Source of the DNA: Glaciimonas immobilis
GTDB taxonomy: Bacteria; Pseudomonadota; Gammaproteobacteria; Burkholderiales; Burkholderiaceae_D
Assembly (NCBI RefSeq): GCF_011947285.1
Contig: NZ_JAAOZT010000006.1
Location: forward strand, 530,722-594,721
Length of the DNA: 64,000 bases
Direction: 5' to 3'
Part shown: in pieces, positions 1 to 9,250 of the stretch
Numbering within the stretch: the first letter of the stretch is position 1
How the letters are laid out: the number at the start of each line of letters is the position of its first letter
The notes under the pieces: generated by a model
The model's database searches: none
The model's input: the letters and a program-made list of their open reading frames with translations, nothing else
What the model was told of the DNA's origin: nothing
Position numbers and translations under genes: made by a program

Positions 1-3000
1 TGCCGCAATCGGCTACGGCCAGCTACGTAGCGCCGGATGCCGGTACCAACGTTGGCATCACATCGACGCTGGTATTGCCCGATTTCCTGGCAAAACCTGG
101 CACGCAATTGTCCAATTACGCGTTGCCGTCGACCGGCACCGGAACTGGCACGATTACGCCCGCACTCCTCACGGCCATCATCATCGGCAATCCGACCAAG
201 ACTTACGACAGCACCACCTCGGCCGCATTAACCAGCGCCAATTACCAACTGTCCGGCTTCGTCGGATCGCAGGGCGGTACCGTCAGTCAGAGCGTCGGCA
301 GCTATGCTGCGCCGGGCGCAGGTGGCGAACCGGTATCGGCAAGCTTAGCCACAAACAACTTTGTAAGCGCTGCCGGAACTAATTTAAATAACTATATTTT
401 GCCCATATCGGCATCCGGCAACGGCACCATCACGCCGGCATCGCTTACAGTGCTGAACGTCCACACCACGGACCGGGTCTATAACGGCAGCACGACAGAC
501 GCATTAACCGGTGCCACCTTGAGCGGCACTTTGTATGGCAGTGATGTCACGCAACTGGCGAACTTTACAACCGGAACGCTGGGCTCCAGTGGCAATGCCG
601 GCAAGGATTCAGTGACCACGGCCATGACCTTGACCGGTCCCGGCAGCAGTAATTATCAGCTTATCCAACCGACCGGCCTTACAGCGTTGATCAGTCCTGC
701 AACCCTGAGCGCCACCTCTGTTGCCAGCAGAGCCTATGACGGCACCAACGTGGCAGACCTGAGCGCCGCCAACACCACCTTCAGCGGTTTCATCAGCGGC
801 CAGGGGGCTAGTGTCAACAGCGGCGTGACCGGGACCTACTCGCAGGCTAATGTCGGCAATAACCTGGTCATCAGCGCCGGCCCCTTAACGACTGGTAATC
901 TGATCGCAAATATTGGCACCTTGCTCACCAATTACACGCTGCCGACCAGCGATAACGGTATCGGCAATATTACGCCTGCCATATTGCGTTACGTAGCGAC
1001 TCCTGCGACCTATCAGTACGGATTGTCGATACCCGGAGTGCAGGCTGGCACCGTAACGGGTTTTGTGCATAACGAGTCCGTTAACAGCGCCACCACCGGC
1101 ATTCTGGCTTTCAGTACCACGGCCAACAGCACTACTAATGTGGGTTCGTACGCGATTACCGGAAGCGGCCTGAGTGCAAATAACGGTAACTATAGTTTGA
1201 TTCAGGCACCTTCCAACGACACCGCACTGACAATTACCCCTGCACCGCTGACCGTCATAAATGTCGTAACCTCGCCGCGTGTCTACAATGGCACGACCGT
1301 TGACACCCTCACTGGCGCAACCTTAAGCGGTACTTTATATAACAGAGATACGCCGACGCTGGGCAATGCCGGTACCGGCATACTCGGTAATTACGGCAAT
1401 GTCGGCACGGACACGGTCACGACGGCCATGACCGTGACGGGGACAAGTGGGGGCAATTATGCCATCACCCAACCTGCCGGATTAACAGCGGTGATCAGTC
1501 CGGCCGCCTTGACTGCCACATCGAACGCAACCAAAGTCTATGACAGCACCACGATTGCTGACCTCAGCGGCACGCACACCGTGTTGAGCGGTTTCGTCGT
1601 GGGTCAGGGCGCCAGTGTCACCACTGGTGTCACCGGCACTTTCTCGCAAGCCAATGTCGGCAGCTCCCTGAACATAAGCAGCGGCGCGTTAAGTGCCAGC
1701 AATCTGGTTGCCAATGCCGGTACCTTGCTTACTAATTACACTTTGCCTGCTAGCGATAATGGCAGCGGCAGCATCACGCCCAAAGTGCTCGACCTTAGCG
1801 GCACCCGTGTCTATGATGGCCTGGCGGATGCCAGTGCCAGCGTTTTCACCGCAAATGGCTTGCTAGCCGGTGTTAATAAAGAAAACTTATCGCTGTCTGG
1901 TAGCGGCACTCTGGTCAGCAAGTCGGTAGGGCAGCGCAATATCCATACTTTGGACACACTCACCATCGTGAGCGGAACCGGTACGGCCAGCAATTACACG
2001 CTGGTGGGCGGCACCGACAGCGTCATCATTACGCCACTGGCTGTTACGGTCAGTGCCGTGGGCCAAAACAAGGTCTATGACGCGACTACCGCCACTAACG
2101 TGATATTGGGCAGTACCGGTGTGTTCGCAGCGGATATCGTGCACTTCAATGATGCAAGTGCCACCTTCGCTACCAAGGATGTCGGTCAGCAAAAAGCCGT
2201 TTCGGTCACGGGCATCACTGCCGGTGGTACTGACGCAGGTAACTATACTTTTAACCCGACAGCCACGACCGCTGCCAACATCACGCCATTGACGATCGTT
2301 GTTAACGCCACGGGAATCGATAAAGTCTATAACGCCAATGCCACCGCCGGCGTTTCCCTGGCCAGTGCTGGCATATATAGTGGTGACCAGGTGGCGTTTG
2401 CTGGCACGGCGGCCACGTTTACGGACAAAAACGTTGGGCAAGTTAAAACGGTTAACGTCAGCGGTATCAGCGCCAGCGGCAACGATGCCAGCAACTACGT
2501 AATCAGTAATAGCACTGCAGTGACGACTGCGAACATTACGCCTTACGCCATCACCGTCAATGCCCTGGGTCACGACAAAGTCTATAACGCCAACGCCATT
2601 GATACGGTGTCCCTGAGTAGTACTGGCGTCCTCGGTACGGACGTGGTGAACTTTGCTGCTAATGCCGCCAGCTTCATCGACAAGAATGTCGCACAGCATA
2701 AGAATGTCAGCGTCACAGGGATCACCATAGGTGGCACCGACGCCAGTAACTACAGCATCAATAATGCGACCACCACGACGGCGAATATCACGCCATTGCG
2801 CATCACGGTCAACGCGCTCGGGACCAATAAAATCTACGACGCCAACACCACGGATGTGGTGACGTTGGGTAGCACTGGCGTGCTCGACCACGACGTGCTG
2901 ACGTTTTCTAACCTGGGTGCCAACTTCATCGATAAAAACGTGGGGCAAAGCAAGCTCGTGAACGTGACCGGCATTTCCGCTAGCGGAAGCGATGTAAATA

Positions 3001-3791
3001 ATTACGTCATCAATACCGCGACCACGACCCGCGCCGCTATCACGCCTCTGGCGATAACGGTGAGCGCTACCGGGACCGATAAAGTCTACGACGGCACCAT
3101 GAACGCTGCCGTGACATTATCCAGTAACGGTGTGATAGGAACGGATAACGTGACTTTTGCGGCGCTTGCCGCCAATTTCAACAACAAGAATGTAGGGCAG
3201 CAAAAAACCGTCAACCTCAGCGGTATCGCTGACAGCGGGATCGATGCGGGCAATTATCTGGTCAACAGCACTGCCACGGCTACTGCCAGCATCACCCCTG
3301 CTATTGTCAATCTCAGCGGCACCCGCTTTATTGATGGGACCAGCACCGCCAAAGCCAGTATCTTCGGTGCCAGCGGGATAGTATCCGGCGTAAAGGGCGA
3401 AACCCTGACCCTGACCGGCAGCGGCACTCTCGCTGGTAAAGAACTTGGCACGCAGCCGCTAGTGGGATTCGGCAATCTGGCACTCGCCGATGGCGCAGGC
3501 CTGGCCAGTAATTACACTTTAATCGGCGGCATCGACAGCGCTACCATTATTCCTGCGCCAAGACCAATGATGCTGGTGGCATTCATTGAGTCATTCATTA
3601 ACACCGATAATGCCATCCCGACGCCCTACGGCGTGGGCGTGGCAAGTGCGGTAGCAAACTTTACCGGCAATCATAAAAAGAATCGTTATAACCCAATAGA
3701 AGCGAACGGCACTCTTGCCGATTTCAAATCCGGCCTTGACCTTCAGGTGCTGGAGTCCGGGGTCCGTTTGCCCAATGGTGTCGAACCATGA
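1..3791 (+). CDS. Two-partner secretion exoprotein (adhesin-like), MBG/YDG repeat region, 5' end outside window
   Basis: The frame is open from the first complete codon at position 3, so the gene starts upstream of the window and only about 1260 C-terminal residues are seen. They consist of Ser/Thr/Gly/Asn-rich repeats carrying the signatures K-x-Y-(D/N) and S-N-Y-x-(L/I)...I-T-P, which are typical of MBG/YDG-type beta domains in filamentous-haemagglutinin-like exoproteins. The first part has longer units of about 90 and 160 residues; the second part has five units of 84 residues. The product is probably secreted through the outer membrane by the transporter encoded directly downstream and acts at the cell surface in adhesion or biofilm. 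The N-terminal haemagglutination/TPS domain that would prove this is outside the window. Its stop codon overlaps an ATG of the next reading frame. Confidence 0.85.
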   Translation, partial: PQSATASYVAPDAGTNVGITSTLVLPDFLAKPGTQLSNYALPSTGTGTGTITPALLTAIIIGNPTKTYDSTTSAALTSANYQLSGFVGSQGGTVSQSVGSYAAPGAGGEPVSASLATNNFVSAAGTNLNNYILPISASGNGTITPASLTVLNVHTTDRVYNGSTTDALTGATLSGTLYGSDVTQLANFTTGTLGSSGNAGKDSVTTAMTLTGPGSSNYQLIQPTGLTALISPATLSATSVASRAYDGTNVADLSAANTTFSGFISGQGASVNSGVTGTYSQANVGNNLVISAGPLTTGNLIANIGTLLTNYTLPTSDNGIGNITPAILRYVATPATYQYGLSIPGVQAGTVTGFVHNESVNSATTGILAFSTTANSTTNVGSYAITGSGLSANNGNYSLIQAPSNDTALTITPAPLTVINVVTSPRVYNGTTVDTLTGATLSGTLYNRDTPTLGNAGTGILGNYGNVGTDTVTTAMTVTGTSGGNYAITQPAGLTAVISPAALTATSNATKVYDSTTIADLSGTHTVLSGFVVGQGASVTTGVTGTFSQANVGSSLNISSGALSASNLVANAGTLLTNYTLPASDNGSGSITPKVLDLSGTRVYDGLADASASVFTANGLLAGVNKENLSLSGSGTLVSKSVGQRNIHTLDTLTIVSGTGTASNYTLVGGTDSVIITPLAVTVSAVGQNKVYDATTATNVILGSTGVFAADIVHFNDASATFATKDVGQQKAVSVTGITAGGTDAGNYTFNPTATTAANITPLTIVVNATGIDKVYNANATAGVSLASAGIYSGDQVAFAGTAATFTDKNVGQVKTVNVSGISASGNDASNYVISNSTAVTTANITPYAITVNALGHDKVYNANAIDTVSLSSTGVLGTDVVNFAANAASFIDKNVAQHKNVSVTGITIGGTDASNYSINNATTTTANITPLRITVNALGTNKIYDANTTDVVTLGSTGVLDHDVLTFSNLGANFIDKNVGQSKLVNVTGISASGSDVNNYVINTATTTRAAITPLAITVSATGTDKVYDGTMNAAVTLSSNGVIGTDNVTFAALAANFNNKNVGQQKTVNLSGIADSGIDAGNYLVNSTATATASITPAIVNLSGTRFIDGTSTAKASIFGASGIVSGVKGETLTLTGSGTLAGKELGTQPLVGFGNLALADGAGLASNYTLIGGIDSATIIPAPRPMMLVAFIESFINTDNAIPTPYGVGVASAVANFTGNHKKNRYNPIEANGTLADFKSGLDLQVLESGVRLPNGVEP
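2037..3299 (+). repeat. Five tandem 84-residue (252-bp) MBG/YDG repeats
   Basis: Units begin at 2037, 2289, 2541, 2793 and 3045, each starting just after the I-T-P motif and containing K-x-Y-(D/N), G-V/I, K-(N/D)-V-(G/A)-Q and D-x-x-N-Y at fixed positions. The exact 252-bp spacing shows recent duplication; the fifth unit carries one extra codon. Codons differ between units, so the array is not freshly amplified. Confidence 0.85.
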
Positions 3792-3892
3792 TCCTCCGGT
3801 ATTGTCGAGTGCTATCCATGCGCGATCAACGGTTTCCACCATCCTCTGCTAGCCATTTCATGACTCTGTTACTTTGTAAAGGTACGCGTTCT

Positions 3893-5578
3893 ATGCGCGT
3901 TGCCACCCCTGATAGTTCGAGTTGGCGTCTTAGTTTGGCGCTTGCCCTGACGTTGGTATATCCATTTGGCGCGGTCTATGCAGCGGCGCCGATAGGGGGC
4001 GGCCAGATATTGCAGGAAGTGCGGCCCCCGGCGGCACCGCTGCCTGCCTTGCGCAGAGAGTTGAGCGTGGAGCAACCCGTGCTCAATCCGGTGCCCGATA
4101 CGCCGGCCTTTCTGGTCAGTCATATCGAGATCACCGGTAATACCGCCTTGCCTGCGGCTACCTTACATGCGCTGGTGGCGTCGGGTGAAGGAAAATTGCT
4201 AACGCTGGCCGAACTAAATGCGCTGGCCGCCCGCATCACGGAATACTACCGCGCCCAAGGTTACCTGTTGGCGCAAGCCTATATTCCAGCCCAGACGCTT
4301 AACAGCGGGACTGTGCAGATCGCCGTACTGGAGGCCCGCTATGGAGTGGTCACATTACAAAATACAAGCAGCGTCTCTGAACGTCCTTTGAAGGCGACTT
4401 TGAGTCCGCTGCAAGCCGGTGCTCCGGTGGTTCAGCAGACGCTAGATCGCAGCCTGTTACTACTCGCAGATATACCCGGGGTCCGCGTCAATTCTATCTT
4501 GCGCCCGGGCGCCACAGTGGGCAGTTCCGATTTGCTGGTGGATGTCAGTCCGGGGTCACCGTATAGCAGCAACGTTGGCCTTGATAATGCCGGCAGCCGG
4601 TATACCGGTCGCGTACGCTTAAGCGCCGGTCTGAACCTTAACAGTCCCTTCCGCCAAGGAGATGCGCTCACGCTCAACGGTCTTAGCTCGGGACCTGGGT
4701 TGAACTATGGCCGCCTGGGATACCAGTTTTTGGTAGACGGTCAGGGAACGCGGGTAAGCGGGGCGGTTTCTACCTTGAATTATCGTTTGTCAAATGGCTT
4801 ATCAGCTCTGGGGGCGCATGGCACTGCAGAAGTGGAAACGCTGCAGATTTCCCACCCTTTCATTCGTAGCATCAGCGGTAGCCTTTACGGCCAGCTGGAG
4901 CTCGACCACAAACAGTTGCGCGACCACGTCGACGTGATCGATACCCACACTGATCGCCACACCAACGCGGTGATTGCGACCGTGGCGGGCGATCGCCGCG
5001 ATGACAGTGGCGTGAGCAACTTCAACCTGAGTGCCACAATTGGTAATCTCGCGTTCGACAATGCGCTAGCCCAGATCGGCGACGCTGCCGGAGCGCGCAC
5101 GCAGGGTGGTTATGCCCGGCTGACTTTTTCCTTGGCGCGACTGCAGCAACTGTCGTCTTCCAACACTTTATATGTAGCTGTCACTGGACAGCTGGCCAGC
5201 ACCAATCTGGACTCTTCCGAGCAATTCATCTTGGGCGGACCTAACAGCGTACGCGCCTATGACGTAAGTGCACTGGCGGGAGCGCAGGGGATTTTTACGA
5301 CGTTGGAACTGCGCCATAATCTAAGCCTGCGGATTGCCGGAACCTGGCAGGTTATTGCATTTATCGATAGTGGCCGGGTACTGGTGGACAAGGCAGTGTT
5401 TGGCAGCGGCACCAACGCCGGCACTATCTCTGGTACCGGCGTGGGTTTGAACTGGTTCCAGGCCGAAGGCTGGAATATCACATCGGGTGTCGCAGTCGCT
5501 ATAGGCGCGACCCCAAAGCTGGTGGGGACGAACAACTCGGCCCGCTTATGGATGCAGATACAGAAGGGATTTGAGTAG
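3893..5578 (+). CDS. TpsB-type outer-membrane transporter (ShlB/FhaC/HecB family)
   Basis: This is the pore of a two-partner secretion system and should export the repeat exoprotein encoded immediately upstream. After a signal peptide (hydrophobic stretch LSLALALTLVYPFGAVYA) comes a POTRA domain (about residues 75-160, F-L-V-S-H-I-E-I-T-G-N) and then a 16-strand-type beta-barrel region. Its loop motif GGPNSVRAYD is the TpsB version of the conserved VRG(F/Y) Omp85 motif. The frame is open from an ATG at 3788 that overlaps the previous stop. I chose ATG 3893 because it has an AAAGG about 8 bases upstream and puts the signal peptide near the N-terminus, whereas 3788 lacks a Shine-Dalgarno sequence and would add 35 unlikely residues. 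Confidence 0.9.
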   Translation: MRVATPDSSSWRLSLALALTLVYPFGAVYAAAPIGGGQILQEVRPPAAPLPALRRELSVEQPVLNPVPDTPAFLVSHIEITGNTALPAATLHALVASGEGKLLTLAELNALAARITEYYRAQGYLLAQAYIPAQTLNSGTVQIAVLEARYGVVTLQNTSSVSERPLKATLSPLQAGAPVVQQTLDRSLLLLADIPGVRVNSILRPGATVGSSDLLVDVSPGSPYSSNVGLDNAGSRYTGRVRLSAGLNLNSPFRQGDALTLNGLSSGPGLNYGRLGYQFLVDGQGTRVSGAVSTLNYRLSNGLSALGAHGTAEVETLQISHPFIRSISGSLYGQLELDHKQLRDHVDVIDTHTDRHTNAVIATVAGDRRDDSGVSNFNLSATIGNLAFDNALAQIGDAAGARTQGGYARLTFSLARLQQLSSSNTLYVAVTGQLASTNLDSSEQFILGGPNSVRAYDVSALAGAQGIFTTLELRHNLSLRIAGTWQVIAFIDSGRVLVDKAVFGSGTNAGTISGTGVGLNWFQAEGWNITSGVAVAIGATPKLVGTNNSARLWMQIQKGFE

Positions 5579-5649
5579 AGTCCGCCCAGCGGTGCGAAAA
5601 CATTGGCGGCCTCTCACCATACTGAAAATCGCACTGTCCTTCGATTAGC

Positions 5650-5691
5650 AAATGTCAGGAAATGTAGGTTTTTGTAGAAATGCTGACATTT
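5650..5691 (+). promoter_or_regulatory. EPS-locus palindromic element, copy 1
   Basis: Perfect 9-bp arms AAATGTCAG (5650-5658) and CTGACATTT (5683-5691) are separated by 24 bp. The spacer carries two GTAG boxes exactly 10 bp apart (5664 and 5674). The same architecture recurs at 10151 and 33926. It lies about 195 bp upstream of the PEP-CTERM gene at 5885, inside a 306-bp gene-free stretch (5579-5884) in which I see nothing else. A binding site for a dimeric or tandem-binding regulator is the simplest reading; no binding protein is proven. Confidence 0.6.
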
Positions 5692-5884
5692 TTCATGCAT
5701 ATACTCAAGAAATGAAAAAGGGTATGCGTTTATTTCATTCATATGCGCTTAGCTTGAATGGGGTGATCGATTGTTGATATTGACTACCCGAATTTGACCA
5801 TAAAGCCCGATAAAAAAAGTGCAGCGTTAATGGCATGGCCAGCGATTCTGCAGTATTGATGCTTCAATAAAATTTGGAAAAAAT

Positions 5885-6613
5885 ATGAAACCGACCTTAA
5901 AAAAGTTCTTGCTGCTTTTACTGGCAATTCCGTTGAGCACGGCCACATCGATGGCATTTGCGGATGATAGCGGAGGCTCGTCATTTGCAAACTTTGCTGA
6001 CATCGCCTCAAATAGCCACTTTGCTTTTACTAAAACCAGCACTGGTGGCACGTTTGGAACGCTCAACGATGCCGTCAATTTTCAATATTTGATCACAGGC
6101 CTTTCTACAGCACTGACCGGAAATCAGGCGGCGCATTTGACCATGACGTCGTCGACAACGGACACGAGTACCAATGGCGTTTTGGCGATCACCGGCGACA
6201 CAGTGCTGCACTTCACGCGTGATGTCAGTTTAAATGGTAAAAACAACCTGCTGACCGTAACGATTAAAACGGATCCGAACAGTGGTGCAGGTTCGCCTGA
6301 AATTGCAGCTCGTGGTCGCATCCTGAACTTTGATCCGGCAACGCCTGACCAAATTATTACCTATACCTCAGATTTTTTGACCTTTAAACCAAATCAAGAG
6401 AGTGATATCTCATTGGCCATTAGTGGTTTTCGAAAAAACCAAACTTTTGCGACCAGTTTCACGTTAGGAACTGCCGTAGGAACTTTTAACCAGGATTTGC
6501 CTATTGCTACGCCACCCGTTCCCGAGCCAGCCAGCTACGCGATGATGTTTCTGGGTCTCGGGTTTATCAGCTTCAAGGCACGTCGAAAATCATCGAAAAA
6601 AACAAACGCATAA
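5885..6613 (+). CDS. PEP-CTERM sorting-domain protein
   Basis: A 242-residue exported protein with an N-terminal signal peptide (about residues 1-26, ending AMAFA-like) and a C-terminal PEP-CTERM anchor. The anchor is VPEP at residues 212-215, a hydrophobic segment MMFLGLGFISF and a basic tail KARRKSSKK. Such tails are substrates for exosortases, here presumably the XrtB enzyme encoded at 12707. The central part is Ser/Thr-rich without a domain I recognise, and is expected to be surface-exposed or matrix-associated. The gene stands alone between the TPS pair and epsL and has copy 1 of the palindromic element about 195 bp upstream. A GGA Shine-Dalgarno sits 7 bases before ATG 5885. Confidence 0.85.
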   Translation: MKPTLKKFLLLLLAIPLSTATSMAFADDSGGSSFANFADIASNSHFAFTKTSTGGTFGTLNDAVNFQYLITGLSTALTGNQAAHLTMTSSTTDTSTNGVLAITGDTVLHFTRDVSLNGKNNLLTVTIKTDPNSGAGSPEIAARGRILNFDPATPDQIITYTSDFLTFKPNQESDISLAISGFRKNQTFATSFTLGTAVGTFNQDLPIATPPVPEPASYAMMFLGLGFISFKARRKSSKKTNA

Positions 6614-6723
6614 TTTTCGTTGTGAGGTTGACGCTAGCGCCAACCGACATAACAGTTGGTGAGCGCGAGTAAACCGGGGGTGTCGCAGATTTTTACCAAT
6701 TTGCGCTACCTCATCAGTCGTTT

Positions 6724-6735
6724 CTGACTAGTCAG
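6724..6735. promoter_or_regulatory. 12-bp palindrome upstream of epsL
   Basis: CTGACTAGTCAG is a perfect palindrome 53 bp before the epsL start. It is made of the same CTGAC/GTCAG half-sites as the 36-bp element, but abutted rather than 24 bp apart. It may be an operator for epsL; a 12-bp palindrome can also arise by chance. Confidence 0.25.
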
Positions 6736-6787
6736 TAAAAACACGCACAGACGCATAGATCGGTTTTCAGTCTTGCAGTTGGACTCA

Positions 6788-8062
6788 ATGCACACATTTA
6801 TTATGTATCCGCTTCAAAATACTCCTCGTTCCTTTGCGCTGTCACTTTGCGCCATCATTTTAAGCTCTCTTTTTGCTACTCCCGCATCTGCTGCAATGGG
6901 CGACGGCAGTCTCCCTAACGTTGTTACACCTTACGCAGATTACGGCCTGTTTTACGAGGATAACCTGTTACGCTTTCATAATGATTCCGCTGCCAATTCG
7001 GCTAAAGGAAGCGATCAGATGGCAGACACCGTCAGACGCGCAGCCGGTGGCTTACGCTTAGATAAGCAAATTAGTCTGCAACATTTCACCGCTGACCTCA
7101 GTCTGAATCGCACCAGTTACAATCACTTCAAGCAGTTTGATAATACCGGCGTGGATGCGCTGGCGAACTGGAACTGGCACGTAGGTAACGATATAGAGGG
7201 CAATCTATCGACCAGTTATTCGGAATCGTTGACCCCGTTTGACGCATTTCGTACCAGTCAAACTGATCTGCTGCGTCAAAAAAATGTACGTCGCCAGTGG
7301 ACCAACTCGGTGGATGCCGCCTGGCGCTTCGGTGCAGACTGGCGTGCCCGTGGCGCTCTTACTCGCTACCTGTTGACCTACGATCTGGCGGCATTGCGCG
7401 GCGGCGATCAGGCCCAGGATACCGCCGAGCTAGGGTTGGATTACCTGGCTGCCAGCAGCAGTACCGTTGGTGTGCAATTACGCCATATTCATGGCGGTTG
7501 TCCCGATAGTTACTGTACTGGCGCAGTGCTAGGTATCAATTATGTTCAGAACGAAGTCAAAGGTAAAATCGATTGGCAGGCCACTGGAAAAACGCGGTTA
7601 CAGTTTCTCGGCGGCTGGGTACAGCGGACTTATGACACGTTTACCGCGCAAAATTTTAATGGTGTGAATGCCCGCCTGGTCGAAAATTTAGCACTTACCG
7701 GAAAGGTCGGCTTAAGCCTGAGTGTATGGCGTGAAATCGGTGCGGTCTACGATCTGACGGCCAACTATGCACTGGTCCGTGGCGTGAATCTGACCGCTGG
7801 ATGGGCGGTGGCGTCGAAGGTCCGGCTAGATGCTTCTTATAACGTCGAGCAGCGCGCCTATAACGGTGTGGCCATTCTACGCGGCCTGACGCCGTCCACG
7901 CGCAATGACAGCGACCGCAAAGCCATGCTGGCGCTGACTTACCTGCCTTATTCGCATCTGCAATTAGGTGCTGCAATATCCCATGAAACCCTTAATTCTT
8001 CCATCCCCCAATTGGGCTTTCGTGCCAATGGCGCGCATGTTAACGCTCACTATGAGTTTTAA
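6788..8062 (+). CDS. epsL: EpsL-like outer-membrane beta-barrel of the XrtB EPS system
   Basis: A protein of about 424 residues with a signal peptide (FALSLCAIILSSLFATPASA) followed by alternating amphipathic strands and an aromatic C-terminal residue (HVNAHYEF), the pattern of an outer-membrane barrel. Sequence character and position match the EpsL family associated with XrtB/PEP-CTERM polysaccharide loci. Its likely role is in passage of the polymer across the outer membrane. A TTG at 6773 extends the frame. I prefer ATG 6788 (GGA 7 bases upstream); ATG 6803 would also leave a complete signal peptide. epsD follows after 50 bp, so the two are probably cotranscribed. Confidence 0.75.
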   Translation: MHTFIMYPLQNTPRSFALSLCAIILSSLFATPASAAMGDGSLPNVVTPYADYGLFYEDNLLRFHNDSAANSAKGSDQMADTVRRAAGGLRLDKQISLQHFTADLSLNRTSYNHFKQFDNTGVDALANWNWHVGNDIEGNLSTSYSESLTPFDAFRTSQTDLLRQKNVRRQWTNSVDAAWRFGADWRARGALTRYLLTYDLAALRGGDQAQDTAELGLDYLAASSSTVGVQLRHIHGGCPDSYCTGAVLGINYVQNEVKGKIDWQATGKTRLQFLGGWVQRTYDTFTAQNFNGVNARLVENLALTGKVGLSLSVWREIGAVYDLTANYALVRGVNLTAGWAVASKVRLDASYNVEQRAYNGVAILRGLTPSTRNDSDRKAMLALTYLPYSHLQLGAAISHETLNSSIPQLGFRANGAHVNAHYEF

Positions 8063-8099
8063 ATTTGCCATGGTCAGTCCCGATTTAATTACCTCGTTG

Positions 8100-8105
8100 A
8101 AGGAG
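8100..8105 (+). promoter_or_regulatory. Strong Shine-Dalgarno supporting a TTG start for epsD
   Basis: AAGGAG sits 7 bases before TTG 8113. The next in-frame ATG (8173) has no comparable site and would cut into the lipoprotein signal sequence, so a TTG start is favoured. Confidence 0.6.
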
Positions 8106-8112
8106 TGAAGTT

Positions 8113-9081
8113 TTGACGAATTCCCTTAGTGCACTGTTCCGCTTATCTAATGCCGTTCTGCCTGCAAGACGTATGGTGGGTAGTGCGTTGCTGGTATTTT
8201 TGGCAGCCACTTTGTCCGCATGCGGCGATACAGAAAAAGCCCCCGGCCAGTCGTTGGCGCGCGTCAATGGTGAAGATATTACGATATTGCAACTCAACGA
8301 CGAATTGCAACGCACAGGTGATCAGCAGACCTTCACCAAAAAGCAGGTGCTCGAAGGATTGATCGATCGCCAGTTACTGGTGACCGCAGCGCAGTCAGAA
8401 AAGCTGGAGCGCGATCCTCTGGTAATGCAAGCCATCGAGCGCGATAAAGCCCAGATACTGGCGCAAGCGTATTTGCAAAGAAAAATCGCAAATAATGGCA
8501 GGCCATCGGCTTTGGATATCGATAGCTTTTACCAGAAAAATCCTGATTTATTCTCGCTGCGCAAACAATTTGAATTAAAAGAATTGGTCATTGATACCAA
8601 AAATCTGAGTCCTGAACTAACCGCGTTGATGGGTACGGCAAAGTCCCTGAATGAGGTGGCAAGCTGGCTGGACAGTAAGAAAATTGCCTTTGCACCTACC
8701 CATGTCACGCGCACCAGCGTAGACCTGCCCAACGATGTGGTCAAAGCCATGAAGTCGATGAGCAAAGGACAGTTGTTTACGCTAAAGGAAGGTCAGCGCA
8801 GCATTTTGATTGCGATTGAAGATATCAAAGACACGCCAGTCACCGGACCAGCTGCTTCAGCGCAGATTGAGCGTTTTTTGATCAACCAAAAAAACAAGGA
8901 AGCTGAAATCGCAGAAATTGCGCGTTTGCACATGGGCGCCAAAATCGCCTATCTCAACGATGGCCTCATCAACAAAGATGTAACAGCCCCTGCTGCTGCT
9001 GCTGCTGCTGCTGCTGCCGCGCCAGTTCCGAAGGCGGACGCAGCAGGTAATATCGCACGCGGTGTAGCGGGACTGAAGTGA
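8113..9081 (+). CDS. epsD: EpsD-family peptidyl-prolyl cis-trans isomerase lipoprotein
   Basis: A 322-residue protein of the SurA/parvulin-like EpsD family found in XrtB exopolysaccharide operons; it is thought to assist folding of export components in the periplasm. The N-terminus carries a lipoprotein signal with lipobox LSAC (Cys at about residue 37), so it should be membrane-anchored. A SurA-N-like helical part (VNGEDITILQLNDEL onward) precedes the isomerase-like part (KQFELKELVID). The C-terminus ends in a run of ten alanines encoded by a (GCT)8 microsatellite, followed by a short Lys/Ala tail. The gene lies between epsL and epsE and uses a TTG start with a strong AAGGAG site. Confidence 0.8.
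   Translation: MTNSLSALFRLSNAVLPARRMVGSALLVFLAATLSACGDTEKAPGQSLARVNGEDITILQLNDELQRTGDQQTFTKKQVLEGLIDRQLLVTAAQSEKLERDPLVMQAIERDKAQILAQAYLQRKIANNGRPSALDIDSFYQKNPDLFSLRKQFELKELVIDTKNLSPELTALMGTAKSLNEVASWLDSKKIAFAPTHVTRTSVDLPNDVVKAMKSMSKGQLFTLKEGQRSILIAIEDIKDTPVTGPAASAQIERFLINQKNKEAEIAEIARLHMGAKIAYLNDGLINKDVTAPAAAAAAAAAAPVPKADAAGNIARGVAGLK
8992..9015 (+). repeat. (GCT)8 microsatellite in epsD
   Basis: Eight consecutive GCT codons followed by GCC and GCG encode a ten-alanine run. Slippage here changes length by whole codons, so the frame survives. Confidence 0.9.
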
Positions 9082-9122
9082 TTGCTTACGTAAATATGCG
9101 CACTATCTAAAGAAAAAAAATG

Positions 9123-9187
9123 CGGAAAACAAATGCGGAATGCAAATTTGGAATGCAAATTCGGAATGCAAATTCAGAAAGCAAATG
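9123..9187 (+). repeat. Five tandem 13-bp repeats upstream of epsE
   Basis: Units at 9123, 9136, 9149, 9162 and 9175 follow the pattern CGGAATGCAAATT; units 2-4 differ by one base only. The array fills the gap between the epsD stop and the epsE start and argues against a start codon inside it. Confidence 0.85.
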
Positions 9188-9250
9188 CGCTTTTTTTGCG
9201 CAACAAGATATGCAGTTAACTTATTTAAAGCTGAAATGGAATGGGTCAAC

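Noticed and set aside
1887..2948. Minus-strand ORF of 353 codons
   Set aside because: It lies wholly inside the 84-residue repeat array of the exoprotein. The plus frame has the conserved MBG/YDG motifs, and the antisense ORF is a by-product of the repeated codon pattern.
5820..5860. Sigma-54 type -24/-12 promoter before the first PEP-CTERM gene
   Set aside because: TGGCATG and TGGCCAG occur, but the GG to GC spacing is not the required 10 bases.
9140..9250. Upstream start for epsE
   Set aside because: It starts inside the 13-bp repeat array and would add 37 residues before a perfect signal peptide.
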